A DNA stretch of 28,686 nt from CAYRGC01 sp964423795 (GCA_964423795.1 CAYRGC010000014.1:1-28686), one strand, 5' to 3'. Positions 16,234 to 24,271 are shown, counted from the stretch's first letter. Notes: generated by a model from the letters alone, not told the origin. A program made the numbers and translations.

Positions 16234-17553
16234 ATGAAGACCCTCCTCATCGTTGCCGGTCGGAGCACGCGCTTTTGGCCCCTCGCGGAGAAGACGCTGT
16301 TCCCCCTCGCGGGAAAGACGCTGCTGGAGCACCAGCTCGCGTGCCTGCGGGAAGGCGGTTGCGACGATGTGACGCTCGTGACGGGCGCGCATAATAAAGA
16401 TGAGATCGCGGAGAGGTTCCCGAACGTTCCCCAGATCGAGCAGGAGGATCTGACGCTCGGGATGCGCGGCGCATTCCTCTCTTCTCTGCAGAAGATCGGC
16501 AAGGGCCCCGTCCTCCTCGTCTCGGGAAACGACGTCATCGAGCCCTTGTCCTTCGCGGCGCTGAAGAAGGCGGCGGGAAAGAAGGGTATCGACGGCGCGA
16601 TCCTCGCGCGCAAGGTGACGCGCTATTTCCCCGGCGGCTACCTGACGACGAAAGGCGACCGTGTCATGGGCATCGTCGAGAAGCCGGGCGAGGGCAAGGA
16701 ACCGAGCGACCTCGTGAACATCGTCGCCCACCTCCATAACGACCCGGCCGCGCTCCTCGCCGCCTTGAAGAAGGCCAAGACGACGCGCGACGACGGCTAT
16801 GAAGTGGCGCTGCAGCACCTCTTCGACGACGGCAACTACGTCGCGGTGCCGTACGAAGGTTTCTGGCAGGCGGTGAAGTATCCGTGGCACCTCCTCCACC
16901 TGCTCCCGCGCTTCCTCGAGGCGGCAAAGAAACCCCGCATCCATAAGACCGCGCAGGTGCACGAGACGGCCGTGATCGAGGGGAACGTGATCCTGGAGGA
17001 AGGCGTCCGCGTGTTCCCGCACGCGACGGTGAAGGGCCCCTGCGTCATCGGTGCGCGGTCGATCGTCGCGAATAACGCCCTCGTCCGCGGGTCGTCCGTC
17101 GGAAAGGACTGCGTGATCGGCTTCGGCTCGGAAGTGAAGGGATCGATCCTGGGCGACAGGGTCTGGACGCACATGACGTACCTGGGCGACAGCATCATCG
17201 GCAGCAACGTCTCCTTCGGCGGCGGATGCGTCACGGGAAACCTTCGTCTTGACGAGAAGGAGATCCTCTCCGCGGATCCGAGCATAAGAAAGGAGGAGAA
17301 GCCGTCGATGCTCCCGACGGGTCTCACGAAGTTCGGACTCGTCGTGGGGGGCGACGTTCGCTTCGGTATCCAAGTGGGAAGCAACCCCGGCGTGAAGGTG
17401 GGGTCGGGAACGTTCGTAAGCGGCGGCGTGTATTTGAATGCGGACGTGCCGGAGAAGAGCTTTATGACCACGAAGGACGGCGCACTCGTCCGAAAGGAGA
17501 ACCACACGCCGGTACCCGGCATGGATGCGCGGGAGAAGTTTAAGAAGTTTTAG
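16234..17553 (+). CDS. Two-domain sugar-1-phosphate nucleotidylyltransferase / hexapeptide-repeat protein (GlmU-like)
   Basis: This is a 439-residue cytoplasmic protein. The N-terminal Rossmann domain (1 to about 225) is a nucleotidyltransferase: the signature runs VAGRSTRFWPLAEKTLFPLAGK (7-28), and Asp99 in SGNDVI is the expected metal-binding Asp. The usual second Gly of the AGxGTR signature is Ser here (AGRSTR). From about 235 to 420 there is a left-handed beta-helix of hexapeptide repeats (IHKTAQVHETAVIEGNVILE and following), including GDSIIGSNVSFGGGCVTGNLRLD (about 311-333), typical of GlmU and archaeal ST0452-type enzymes. It likely activates a sugar phosphate for cell-surface glycan synthesis. 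Whether the second domain is an active acetyltransferase cannot be told. Confidence 0.88.
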   Translation: MKTLLIVAGRSTRFWPLAEKTLFPLAGKTLLEHQLACLREGGCDDVTLVTGAHNKDEIAERFPNVPQIEQEDLTLGMRGAFLSSLQKIGKGPVLLVSGNDVIEPLSFAALKKAAGKKGIDGAILARKVTRYFPGGYLTTKGDRVMGIVEKPGEGKEPSDLVNIVAHLHNDPAALLAALKKAKTTRDDGYEVALQHLFDDGNYVAVPYEGFWQAVKYPWHLLHLLPRFLEAAKKPRIHKTAQVHETAVIEGNVILEEGVRVFPHATVKGPCVIGARSIVANNALVRGSSVGKDCVIGFGSEVKGSILGDRVWTHMTYLGDSIIGSNVSFGGGCVTGNLRLDEKEILSADPSIRKEEKPSMLPTGLTKFGLVVGGDVRFGIQVGSNPGVKVGSGTFVSGGVYLNADVPEKSFMTTKDGALVRKENHTPVPGMDAREKFKKF

Positions 17554-17638
17554 CGACTAGCGATTGATGATTAGGCTGGAAGTATCTGGTGTTTTTAAGA
17601 TCTTCCTTTCTAATCGCCAATCGCTATTCACCAATCAC
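17551..17638. repeat. Post-stop hairpin, GATTGGYGATTAG-type arms (second locus)
   Basis: The left arm 17551-17575 starts in the stop codon of the nucleotidyltransferase gene; the right arm is 17610-17638. The reverse complement of the right arm matches 27 of 29 bases of 13774-13802, so the two loci carry the same element. The loop contains an AAGATCTT palindrome. Confidence 0.7.
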
Positions 17639-17651
17639 TTCTGCTCGCCTC

Positions 17652-17943
17652 TGTGGACTCCTGTGGATATCAATACCCATCCGAACCGCGCACAAAAGTT
17701 ATCCACATCGCCTGTGGATACCCCTGTGGAGAGACTTCAACCTCTTTCCCCGGAGTTCTCCACAGGATTTTATCTATTTTGGCTTCCATGAGCCATTTTC
17801 AATAACTCATCACTCGACTCCCACTACCCCCCAGGTATTCCACGGGTTTTCCACACCCCTCCCACATACACGTTTTGTTCGATCCACAAGGGAAATGGCT
17901 TTTGGAAGCCAGTGATACCGCCTCCTCCCTCATCTTCTCCACA
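17652..17943. other. oriC: Putative replication origin (oriC) with DnaA-box cluster
   Basis: The 477-base gap between the nucleotidyltransferase gene and dnaN has no credible gene. It holds one perfect DnaA box TTATCCACA (17699-17707) and several one-mismatch boxes: TGTGGATAT 17662-17670, TGTGGATAC 17713-17721, TTCTCCACA 17756-17764, TTTTCCACA 17847-17855 and TTCTCCACA 17935-17943. Weaker ones lie at 17652, 17725 and 17880. Boxes left of about 17735 are mostly on one strand (except the perfect one), and those to the right are on the other. A more AT-rich stretch at about 17766-17810 could be the unwinding element. Position directly upstream of dnaN agrees with an origin. dnaA itself is not adjacent. 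Confidence 0.75.
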
Positions 17944-17979
17944 TAGTTCATCCTTAAAAAGACCCTCCTGTGAAGAGGC

Positions 17980-17991
17980 TATGATGATAAT
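17980..17991 (+). promoter_or_regulatory. Probable dnaN -10 region
   Basis: TATGAT (17980-17985) and GATAAT (17986-17991) are adjacent -10-like hexamers, each one base off consensus, about 40 bases before the dnaN ATG. A matching -35 is not evident. Confidence 0.4.
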
Positions 17992-18030
17992 AAATTCGTG
18001 ATATTCTCTTTTCCCTCTTTTAATACACGC

Positions 18031-19170
18031 ATGAAACTTCTCTGTTCAACCTCGGAATTCCTTCAGTCGATCCAACTCGTCAGTCGGGCGATCGGAGGGC
18101 AACAGGCGTTGCCGATCCTTGGAAACGTCCTCCTCGAGGCGAAGGGCGACCGTTGCGTCGCGAGCGCGACGGATCTCGAGATCAGCATCGTGACGAGTTT
18201 TCCGGCGAAAATCGAGCATGAAGGGTCCGTGACGGTCCCCGCGAAGGCGATCCTGAATTTTGCGCAGTATAACGCGGACGCCGAAGTGCTTCTTGAGGTG
18301 AAGGAGGGAACGCAGCTCAAATGCAGTTCGCAGCACGCCAAAACCTCCATCGCGGGTGCGGCGGCGAGCGAATATCCCACGATCTCTATGGTGGAAAAAC
18401 AGACGCATTTCACTCTCAAGGCCGATCCTCTTCTTCATGCGCTTCATCTCGTGACGTTCGCGGCAGCTAAGACCACGCTCCGCCCGGTCCTGTCGGGCGT
18501 GTATCTCCGGAGCGCAGGCGGCAAGCTCATCCTCGTCGCGACGGACAGTTATCGTCTCTCCGAGTGTAAGATCGCCGCGGAGGGCGACGGCATCGAGGTG
18601 TCCTGCATCATTCCGGCGAAGATCCTGGAGGAGCTCAAGATGATCCTTGGTTCCTTCAAGGGCGATAAAAAGGCGAAGGGCGAGGGTGAACAGGGGCACA
18701 GCGTGGGCGTCGCGCTGAGCCGCCAGCAGATCGAGCTTACAGTCGGAAACACGCGGCTGGTGTCCCGCCTCATCGACGGAAAATTCCCCAACTACGAGCA
18801 GATCATCCCGAAGGAGGCGAAGACGAAGCTGTACTTCCCTCTTCATGACCTCGCGACGGCCGTGAAGCGTCTCCACTACTTCGCGAAGGAGATGAACAAC
18901 ACCCTTACCTTCCACTGCGCGAAGGAGACGCGGATCACGACGCCGCAGACGCCCATGGGCCAGGACGAGGCGACGATCCAGGGCGAACTTACCGGCGATG
19001 AGAACAAGATCGCCCTCAGCTCGAGCTATCTCCTGGATTTCCTTGGGCACATCTCGGCCGACGGCGTCATCGCGTCCGTGAGCGACGCGCAGCACCCGGC
19101 GATCTTCACTCTCCCGGACGAGAAGGACTTCTTGCACCTCATCATGCCGCTTCGGCTGCAGCAGGAATGA
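18031..19170 (+). CDS. dnaN: DNA polymerase III beta sliding clamp
   Basis: This 379-residue protein is the ring clamp that tethers the replicative polymerase to DNA. The N-terminus MKLLCSTSEFLQSIQLVSRAIG, the SATDLEISI segment of domain 1, VATDSYRLSE (about residue 169-178) of domain 2, GKFPNYEQIIP (about 250-260) and the C-terminal HLIMPLRL are classic DnaN marks. Three clamp domains are intact. A charged insertion rich in K, G and E (about residues 210-223) lies between strands in domain 2 and is not typical. I chose ATG 18031 rather than an in-frame GTG at 17998 because homologues begin with this sequence. It sits right beside the putative origin and is followed by its own hairpin. Confidence 0.96.
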   Translation: MKLLCSTSEFLQSIQLVSRAIGGQQALPILGNVLLEAKGDRCVASATDLEISIVTSFPAKIEHEGSVTVPAKAILNFAQYNADAEVLLEVKEGTQLKCSSQHAKTSIAGAAASEYPTISMVEKQTHFTLKADPLLHALHLVTFAAAKTTLRPVLSGVYLRSAGGKLILVATDSYRLSECKIAAEGDGIEVSCIIPAKILEELKMILGSFKGDKKAKGEGEQGHSVGVALSRQQIELTVGNTRLVSRLIDGKFPNYEQIIPKEAKTKLYFPLHDLATAVKRLHYFAKEMNNTLTFHCAKETRITTPQTPMGQDEATIQGELTGDENKIALSSSYLLDFLGHISADGVIASVSDAQHPAIFTLPDEKDFLHLIMPLRLQQE

Positions 19171-19173
19171 GAA

Positions 19174-19225
19174 CGAGAGAGTAACAGGGTAAAAGGACCT
19201 TATCCTCGTACCCTATTAACTCTCG
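19174..19225. repeat. Post-stop hairpin after dnaN
   Basis: CGAGAGAGTAACAGGGTA (19174-19191) pairs with 19209-19225 with one bulge; an inner AGGA/TCCT closes the loop. It starts three bases after the dnaN stop and has the same design as the hairpins at 1107 and 16085. It has no clear U-tract. Confidence 0.65.
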
Positions 19226-19238
19226 CCCTTCGTAGACC

Positions 19239-19267
19239 TTGCGAAAACCCCTCAAAACCCCTACACT
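19239..19267 (+). promoter_or_regulatory. Promoter of mfd
   Basis: -35-like TTGCGA (19239-19244), 17-bp spacer, -10 TACACT (19262-19267). The leader to the ATG at 19325 would be about 50 bases, the longest in the window. An AGGGGG at 19301-19306 is too far from the ATG for a ribosome binding site. Confidence 0.5.
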
Positions 19268-19324
19268 TTCCGCAGACATTCCATCCGACAAGATTTCGCC
19301 AGGGGGCGACATTTTCGTGACTAG

Positions 19325-22300
19325 ATGACTATTTCACCCTCCCTTCTTATCGGGGAGGATACCCATCGGGAATTATCCGACCTCCTTAAAAAGGAGGGTT
19401 CGCTCGTGCTTTCCGGGGCCAGCAACGAGACGGCGAAGGCGATGCTCCTGAGTCATCTCCTTTCGTTCCAGGAGCGGCCCGGGATCGTTGTGACGGAGAG
19501 CGGGGAATCCGTGGAGGGGCTTCGCCATTGGCTGCGGTTCTTCGGCCGCCAGGCCGAAATCCTGGAATCCGTCCGCGACGAAGGCGGGGAGATCCGCCCG
19601 GCACAACTGCATCACCTGCTCTCCTTCCTTGGCGCAGCCGAGGAGAAGGAGCCCGCCCTCGCGGTACTCACGCGTGAGACGTGGGACCAGCCATTTCCGT
19701 CCTTTACGGAACTTCATCAGCGGAAAATCACGCTGAAAAAAGGGCAGACCGTGAATTTCACGCGGCTCTTCGAAGACCTGATCGAGCGCGGATATCACCA
19801 CGGCGTGGACCCGTATCTGGTGCCGGGCGAGTACCGCCGCATCGGCGAGACACTCGACATCTTCCCGATCCAAAGCACGCACGGGTACCGCATCCAGTTC
19901 GATTTCGAGACCGTGCAGAAGATCCTCGCGGTGGACGTCCACGATCTCTCGCAGACGGCGGACGCCGGCGCCTCCCTCGAGGTGTTCCCGGCCGTCTTCC
20001 AGGCGGAACTCCCGCTCGGCAGGCAGTTGCCGAAGGAGCTTCTTGTGGTCACGGACGATCAGGAGGGTATGGAGCTGCCGGAGAAGAACTCCTCGCTCGT
20101 CTTCACTGCGTTTCCGGAGAGCGTCGCGCACCACGCACACGTCCGGTATCTCTCCGTCCTCAAGTTCTACACGCTCACGGATTTTTTAAACGACCTGCGC
20201 GACAAGTTGCAGCAGCGGTGGACGCTCGTGATCGTGAGCAAGCGCAGCGAGGAACTCCTCCAAATCCTCAAGGAAGAGCGCATCCCGCACGCGAAGAGCG
20301 AGGATGAACACCGTCCGGGCGCCATCACCGTGATCCACGCCGACCAGGACGATCTTCTTCCCCATTCGCTCCAGAACCCCGACCTCAAGTGCGCCCTCCT
20401 CACGGACCGCGAGATCTTCACGCTCAAGAAGGCGGGCAAGCAGCGCAGCATCCAGAAGCTCGCCCTCGACTTCATCACGTCCCTGCAGCCGGGCGACTAC
20501 GTCGTGCACATGGAGCACGGCATCGGCCACTTCGAGGGGATGACGCAGAAGGAGATCGACGGCGTCGCCCGCGAGTACCTGGAGCTCACATACGCCGAGG
20601 GCGACAAGCTCTTCGTGCCGGTCGACCAGGCGGACAAGCTCAGCAAGTACGTGCACGAGGAGGGCGACGAGCCGGTGCTCACGCGCCTGGGCACCGTGGA
20701 GTGGAAGCGCACGACGGAAAAGCTCCGCGCGGAGACGAAGGAGGTGGCCAAGGAGCTCCTGCAGCTCTACGCCAAGCGCGCGAAGTCCAAGGGGCATTCT
20801 TTCCCGGACGACAGCGACCGCATGCGGAAGTTCGAGGAGGCGTTCCCTTACGAGGAGACGCCCGGCCAGCGCAAGGCCATCCAGGACATCAAGGCGGACA
20901 TGGAGAGCGACCACCCGATGGACCGCCTCGTCTGCGGAGACGTGGGATTCGGCAAGACGGAGGTCGCCATGCGCGCCGCGTTCAAGGCGGTGGAGGGCGG
21001 CAAGCAGGTCGCGGTCATCGCGCCGATCACCATCCTCGCCGACCAGCACTATCGCAACTTCGACGAACGCATGAGGCAGTTCGGCGTGAAGGTGGAGATG
21101 CTCAGCCGTTTCCGTTCCGCCGCCGAGCAGAAGAAGATCCTCGAGAAGCTCCGCAAGGGCGACGTGCAGGTCGTGATCGGCACGCACCGCCTGCTCCAGG
21201 ACGACGTTGGGTTTTTGAATCTGGGACTCGTGATCATCGATGAAGAGCAGCGCTTCGGCGTGAAGCAGAAGGAAAAGTTCAAAGAGATGCGCGCGTCCGT
21301 GGATATTCTCACGCTCACGGCGACCCCGATTCCCCGCACGCTCAACCTCGGTCTCCACAAGCTCCGCGACATCACGACGATCACGACGCCGCCCCCCGGG
21401 CGCCTCCCGATCATCACCGAGGTACGCAAGTACAGCGACGAGCTCGTCAGGACGTCGATCCTCGCTGAGATCAAGCGCAACGGACAGGCGTTCGTGCTGC
21501 ATAACCGGGTGGAGACCATCGACGCCTTCGCGCAGAAGCTCCGCGCGCTCATCCCGCAGGCGACGTTCGTCGTCGGCCACGGACAGCTCGCGCCGGAGGT
21601 GCTGGAGGACCGCATCCTCAAATTCAAGGAGGGCAAGGCGACGGTGCTCGTGAGTTCGACCATCATCGAGAACGGCATCGACCTCCCGCGCGCCAACACG
21701 CTCATCGTGAACGAGGCCGAGCACTTCGGGCTCTCGCAGCTCTACCAGCTGCGCGGCCGCGTCGGCCGCGGAAAGGTGCAGGCGTACGCGTATTTCCTGT
21801 ACCACAGCCAGAAGCTGAAGGACGACGCCAAGAAGAGGCTTCGCGCCATCGTCGAGGCGTGCGAGCTTGGGTCCGGTTTCCAGGTCGCCATGCGCGACCT
21901 CGAGATCCGCGGCGCGGGCGAGATCCTCGGCGCCAGCCAGAGCGGCACCATGCAGACCGTGGGCGTCAGCCACTACCTGCGCCTGCTCAAGCAGGCGGTG
22001 GAGGAGCTCCGCAGCGGCCGCAGGGACGAGCTCGAAGAGGAGATCCAGGTGGAGATCCAGCTCCCGGTCGAGGCGCTTATCCCGTCCTTCTACATCACCG
22101 AGAACGACGAGAAGATCTCCGTGTACCAGAAGCTCGCGAGTTCCGAGGAGGAGGGCATCCTCGCGGAGTTCGAGCGAGACCTCGTCGAGGAATACGGTCC
22201 CCTCCCGGCACAGGTCCGTAACCTCTTCCAGGTGCTGCGCCTCAAGATGGTGTGCCGGCGCGTCGGCGTGCAGCGCGTGAAGGCCGAGGAGGGCCGCGGC

Positions 22301-22540
22301 GGGCACGAGATCGTCGTGCAGCTGAGCCCGCGCGTGACGGCCAAGGAAATCATGCAACTCCTCGCCGTGAACTCCGATTGGAAGATCAGCGGGTCGAGTC
22401 TGCGCATTTCGGAGCAATCCCTGCAGTCCCGCGCGAAGGGCAAGGAATGGATCCCTGAGCTCACCCACGAAGTGGAGCTTTTGGCTAGGGTAAAAGAAAA
22501 GAAGGAGAAAAAGGCGGAGAAAGACGATGAGGGGGAATAG
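19325..22540 (+). CDS. mfd: Transcription-repair coupling factor
   Basis: This 1071-residue ATP-dependent DNA translocase removes RNA polymerase stalled at lesions and recruits UvrA. Domains in order: a UvrB-like N-terminal module (1 to about 330), the CarD-like RNA polymerase interaction domain (about 378-445, with LQPGDYVVHMEHGIGHFEG), a RecG-like helicase with Walker A GDVGFGKT (538-545), Walker B box DEEQ (639-642), TATPIPRTLN (about 663-672) and motif VI LRGRVGRGK (about 809-817), then a C-terminal TRCF domain. It ends in a highly charged Lys/Glu tail. It is somewhat shorter than the E. coli protein (1148). It has its own promoter, and the promoter of the next gene begins at the base after its stop. 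Confidence 0.96.
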   Translation: MTISPSLLIGEDTHRELSDLLKKEGSLVLSGASNETAKAMLLSHLLSFQERPGIVVTESGESVEGLRHWLRFFGRQAEILESVRDEGGEIRPAQLHHLLSFLGAAEEKEPALAVLTRETWDQPFPSFTELHQRKITLKKGQTVNFTRLFEDLIERGYHHGVDPYLVPGEYRRIGETLDIFPIQSTHGYRIQFDFETVQKILAVDVHDLSQTADAGASLEVFPAVFQAELPLGRQLPKELLVVTDDQEGMELPEKNSSLVFTAFPESVAHHAHVRYLSVLKFYTLTDFLNDLRDKLQQRWTLVIVSKRSEELLQILKEERIPHAKSEDEHRPGAITVIHADQDDLLPHSLQNPDLKCALLTDREIFTLKKAGKQRSIQKLALDFITSLQPGDYVVHMEHGIGHFEGMTQKEIDGVAREYLELTYAEGDKLFVPVDQADKLSKYVHEEGDEPVLTRLGTVEWKRTTEKLRAETKEVAKELLQLYAKRAKSKGHSFPDDSDRMRKFEEAFPYEETPGQRKAIQDIKADMESDHPMDRLVCGDVGFGKTEVAMRAAFKAVEGGKQVAVIAPITILADQHYRNFDERMRQFGVKVEMLSRFRSAAEQKKILEKLRKGDVQVVIGTHRLLQDDVGFLNLGLVIIDEEQRFGVKQKEKFKEMRASVDILTLTATPIPRTLNLGLHKLRDITTITTPPPGRLPIITEVRKYSDELVRTSILAEIKRNGQAFVLHNRVETIDAFAQKLRALIPQATFVVGHGQLAPEVLEDRILKFKEGKATVLVSSTIIENGIDLPRANTLIVNEAEHFGLSQLYQLRGRVGRGKVQAYAYFLYHSQKLKDDAKKRLRAIVEACELGSGFQVAMRDLEIRGAGEILGASQSGTMQTVGVSHYLRLLKQAVEELRSGRRDELEEEIQVEIQLPVEALIPSFYITENDEKISVYQKLASSEEEGILAEFERDLVEEYGPLPAQVRNLFQVLRLKMVCRRVGVQRVKAEEGRGGHEIVVQLSPRVTAKEIMQLLAVNSDWKISGSSLRISEQSLQSRAKGKEWIPELTHEVELLARVKEKKEKKAEKDDEGE

Positions 22541-22569
22541 TTGCCAAATTTACGAAAAAATAGTATAAT
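22541..22569 (+). promoter_or_regulatory. Strong sigma-70-type promoter of the three-gene unknown unit
   Basis: TTGCCA (22541-22546), exactly 17 bp spacer, TATAAT (22564-22569). It is the best consensus promoter in the window. The leader to ATG 22594 is about 18 bases, A/C-rich and without a Shine-Dalgarno sequence. Confidence 0.75.
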
Positions 22570-22593
22570 AATCGTAAATACCAACATCCCACT

Positions 22594-23190
22594 ATGTCCA
22601 ACAGGTCCATCGAAGTGCAGCCGCTCGGTCCCTCTTCGTCGCGGGATCCGCAGGTGCATGGCAATCGTGAGGCTATCCAGTCCCGCGTGCACGGTCTCGT
22701 CGGGACGGAGATGCGCGCCGCCGACGCGCCGCCGCGCTTCGGTGCGGTCGGTGACGCGGGACGGCCCGCCGTGGAGGCGGTGAATCCCGCCATGGAGCAG
22801 GCGAAGGATCTGATCCGCGATATCAAGGAATCCGCGTCGTCCCTTCGCGGAAACGGACTCGAGCACCGCGTGCAGGACTTCCGCGACAGGTTCCCGATCT
22901 GGGGCAATATCCGCTCGCACAGGCTCGCTACCAGGGAGGGCGAGCAGATCGACAGCATGCACGAGTCCATGCGCGCGCTGCGCGAGCTCGTCGCCCGCAG
23001 CGGCCTTCCGCTCGATCTCGATCGTCTCGAGCAGCTTGTCTTCGGCGTGAGCAAGCCGGCGGGCATCAGCAAGTTCCTCGGCTCCGTCTTCACCGGCTTC
23101 CGCGAATTCCACCGCGGCTGGACGGCCGACACGCTGGAGAACATCAGCGTCGAAGCCGGAAAGCTCCTCCGTCCCGCCCGCGCCGCCTGA
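22594..23190 (+). CDS. Unknown protein (198 aa), first gene of a three-gene unit
   Basis: This is a protein of unknown family. Residues 1-65 are polar and probably disordered (many S, P, R, G). Residues 66-198 look helical, with an amphipathic segment MEQAKDLIRDIKESASSL (about 67-84) and LRELVARSGLPLDLDRLEQLVFG (about 128-150). There is no signal peptide or membrane helix. The ATG at 22594 fits the strong promoter 25 bases upstream. The next gene starts two bases after its stop, so the products are probably made together. Confidence 0.75.
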   Translation: MSNRSIEVQPLGPSSSRDPQVHGNREAIQSRVHGLVGTEMRAADAPPRFGAVGDAGRPAVEAVNPAMEQAKDLIRDIKESASSLRGNGLEHRVQDFRDRFPIWGNIRSHRLATREGEQIDSMHESMRALRELVARSGLPLDLDRLEQLVFGVSKPAGISKFLGSVFTGFREFHRGWTADTLENISVEAGKLLRPARAA

Positions 23191-23192
23191 CC

Positions 23193-23537
23193 ATGGCCCC
23201 CTCCCCCGCAGCGCCGGCCCATCCGAGCGTCCCTACGGGGCAGGAGCTCTTCGACGCGCTCATGGGCCACATCGAGCCCGAGCTTACGTCGCGGAACGCG
23301 GGAACGCTCGATCGGATCTACAAGGACGAGACGCCCGCGCAGCGCCAGGCGCGCATGCGCCGCTACGACCGCGCGCTGCGTCTCTACGACAAGGCGTACG
23401 ACGACTACATGGCCACGCTCGACAAGCAGGTGGGCCGCTATCGCCGCGACGCGTTCGTTCACGCCGAGTATGAGGATCGCAAGCGCGATGATGACGCGCT
23501 CGGCGCCTTCGATCTCTACTTCGCCCAAGCCGCGTGA
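23193..23537 (+). CDS. Unknown protein (114 aa), second gene of the unit
   Basis: This is a small, very hydrophilic protein with many Asp, Arg and Tyr residues (RMRRYDRALRLYDKAYDDYM, about 54-73), probably helical. No family is recognised. It starts two bases after the previous stop and its own stop overlaps the next start (GTGA), which points to translational coupling. Confidence 0.7.
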   Translation: MAPSPAAPAHPSVPTGQELFDALMGHIEPELTSRNAGTLDRIYKDETPAQRQARMRRYDRALRLYDKAYDDYMATLDKQVGRYRRDAFVHAEYEDRKRDDDALGAFDLYFAQAA

Positions 23538-24205
23538 ACGCCCTCTTCTTCCGCATAGGCGTTTCCGAGAGGCGGACCCTCCGGTTCGCGCTTCTCGAGC
23601 AGTTCGGGCATCGCGATCCCGTGGAGGAGAAGATCCAGGTCGATCAGAAGCGTTCCACGGAACAGGCGCCGAAGAACCAGCTGGAGGAGAAGGCGAAGGT
23701 GGACCAACAGACGCAGAAACAGACCGCCGATCTCACGTCCGAGCGTCTCAACGCCAGCATCCAGAACGCCGTGCAGATGCGCGTGAAGAGCGCGCAGAAC
23801 GGCGTGGACGCCCACGTGAAGCAGATCCAGGAGGTGGACAAGCGCATCGACGAGCTCAACCGGTCGAACAAGCGCGCCGCCGCCTTGGGCGACGATGCGG
23901 CGCTCCTCGCGCAGGGGCCGCTGGCCGCTGTGACTCCCAACGAGCGCACACGCGTTCGTTCGCTCGATCCCCGCACGAGCGTGCCTTCTCCGACCACCGA
24001 GGTTTCGGCCGCAAGCGCGCCCGCGGAAGCGCAGGCTAAGCAGAAGGGGGCTCTCGACGCGCGGTCCGCGGTCGCCTCCGTCGATGCCGGAAATAAGACG
24101 CAGGTCGAGGAGCAGCAGAAGCGCACCGAGGAGGTCGCGGCCAAGACGGCCGGCGGGAACGGACAATTGGAGCGCGCGGACGGGCGCGCCGAGGGAAACG
24201 CGTAA
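23534..24205 (+). CDS. Unknown coiled-coil protein (223 aa), third gene of the unit
   Basis: This protein is rich in Gln, Lys, Glu and Ala. Residues about 30-115 (VEEKIQVDQKRSTEQ to QEVDKRIDELNRSNKR) have heptad-like spacing and likely form a long coiled coil. The rest is low-complexity and disordered. The start is GTG at 23534, overlapping the previous stop by four bases; no other start keeps the coupling. A terminator follows 33 bases after its stop. Function is unknown. The tail composition is a little like that of the giant-protein unit, but I see no sequence match. Confidence 0.7.
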   Translation: MNALFFRIGVSERRTLRFALLEQFGHRDPVEEKIQVDQKRSTEQAPKNQLEEKAKVDQQTQKQTADLTSERLNASIQNAVQMRVKSAQNGVDAHVKQIQEVDKRIDELNRSNKRAAALGDDAALLAQGPLAAVTPNERTRVRSLDPRTSVPSPTTEVSAASAPAEAQAKQKGALDARSAVASVDAGNKTQVEEQQKRTEEVAAKTAGGNGQLERADGRAEGNA

Positions 24206-24238
24206 TACGACACCTTCCCATTATTCGTCCAGGGAGCG

Positions 24239-24260
24239 GGGCTTCTGAGGAAGCCCGTTT
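24239..24260 (+). terminator. Rho-independent terminator of the three-gene unit
   Basis: Perfect 7-bp stem GGGCTTC/GAAGCCC (24239-24245 with 24250-24256), TGAG loop, then GTTTT. The -10 box of the next gene starts six bases later. Confidence 0.75.
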
Positions 24261-24265
24261 TCGGG

Positions 24266-24271
24266 TATACT
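24266..24271 (+). promoter_or_regulatory. -10 box of the methyltransferase gene
   Basis: TATACT directly after the terminator. Transcription would start near 24278, leaving about 21 bases of A/C-rich leader before ATG 24299. An in-frame GTG at 24275 lies upstream of this start and is not used. Confidence 0.5.

Noticed and set aside
17564..17915. Short plus-strand frames of 75 and 108 residues inside the origin region
   Set aside because: They run through DnaA boxes and the hairpin arm and have no protein-like composition.
17971..17995. DnaA-trio-like run next to dnaN (GATGATAATAA)
   Set aside because: Neither strand shows repeated TAG triplets at the right distance from a DnaA box, so I treat it as a -10 region.
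20186..22468. 760-residue minus-strand frame opposite mfd
   Set aside because: Shadow of the well-identified helicase gene; low-complexity composition of the reverse frame.
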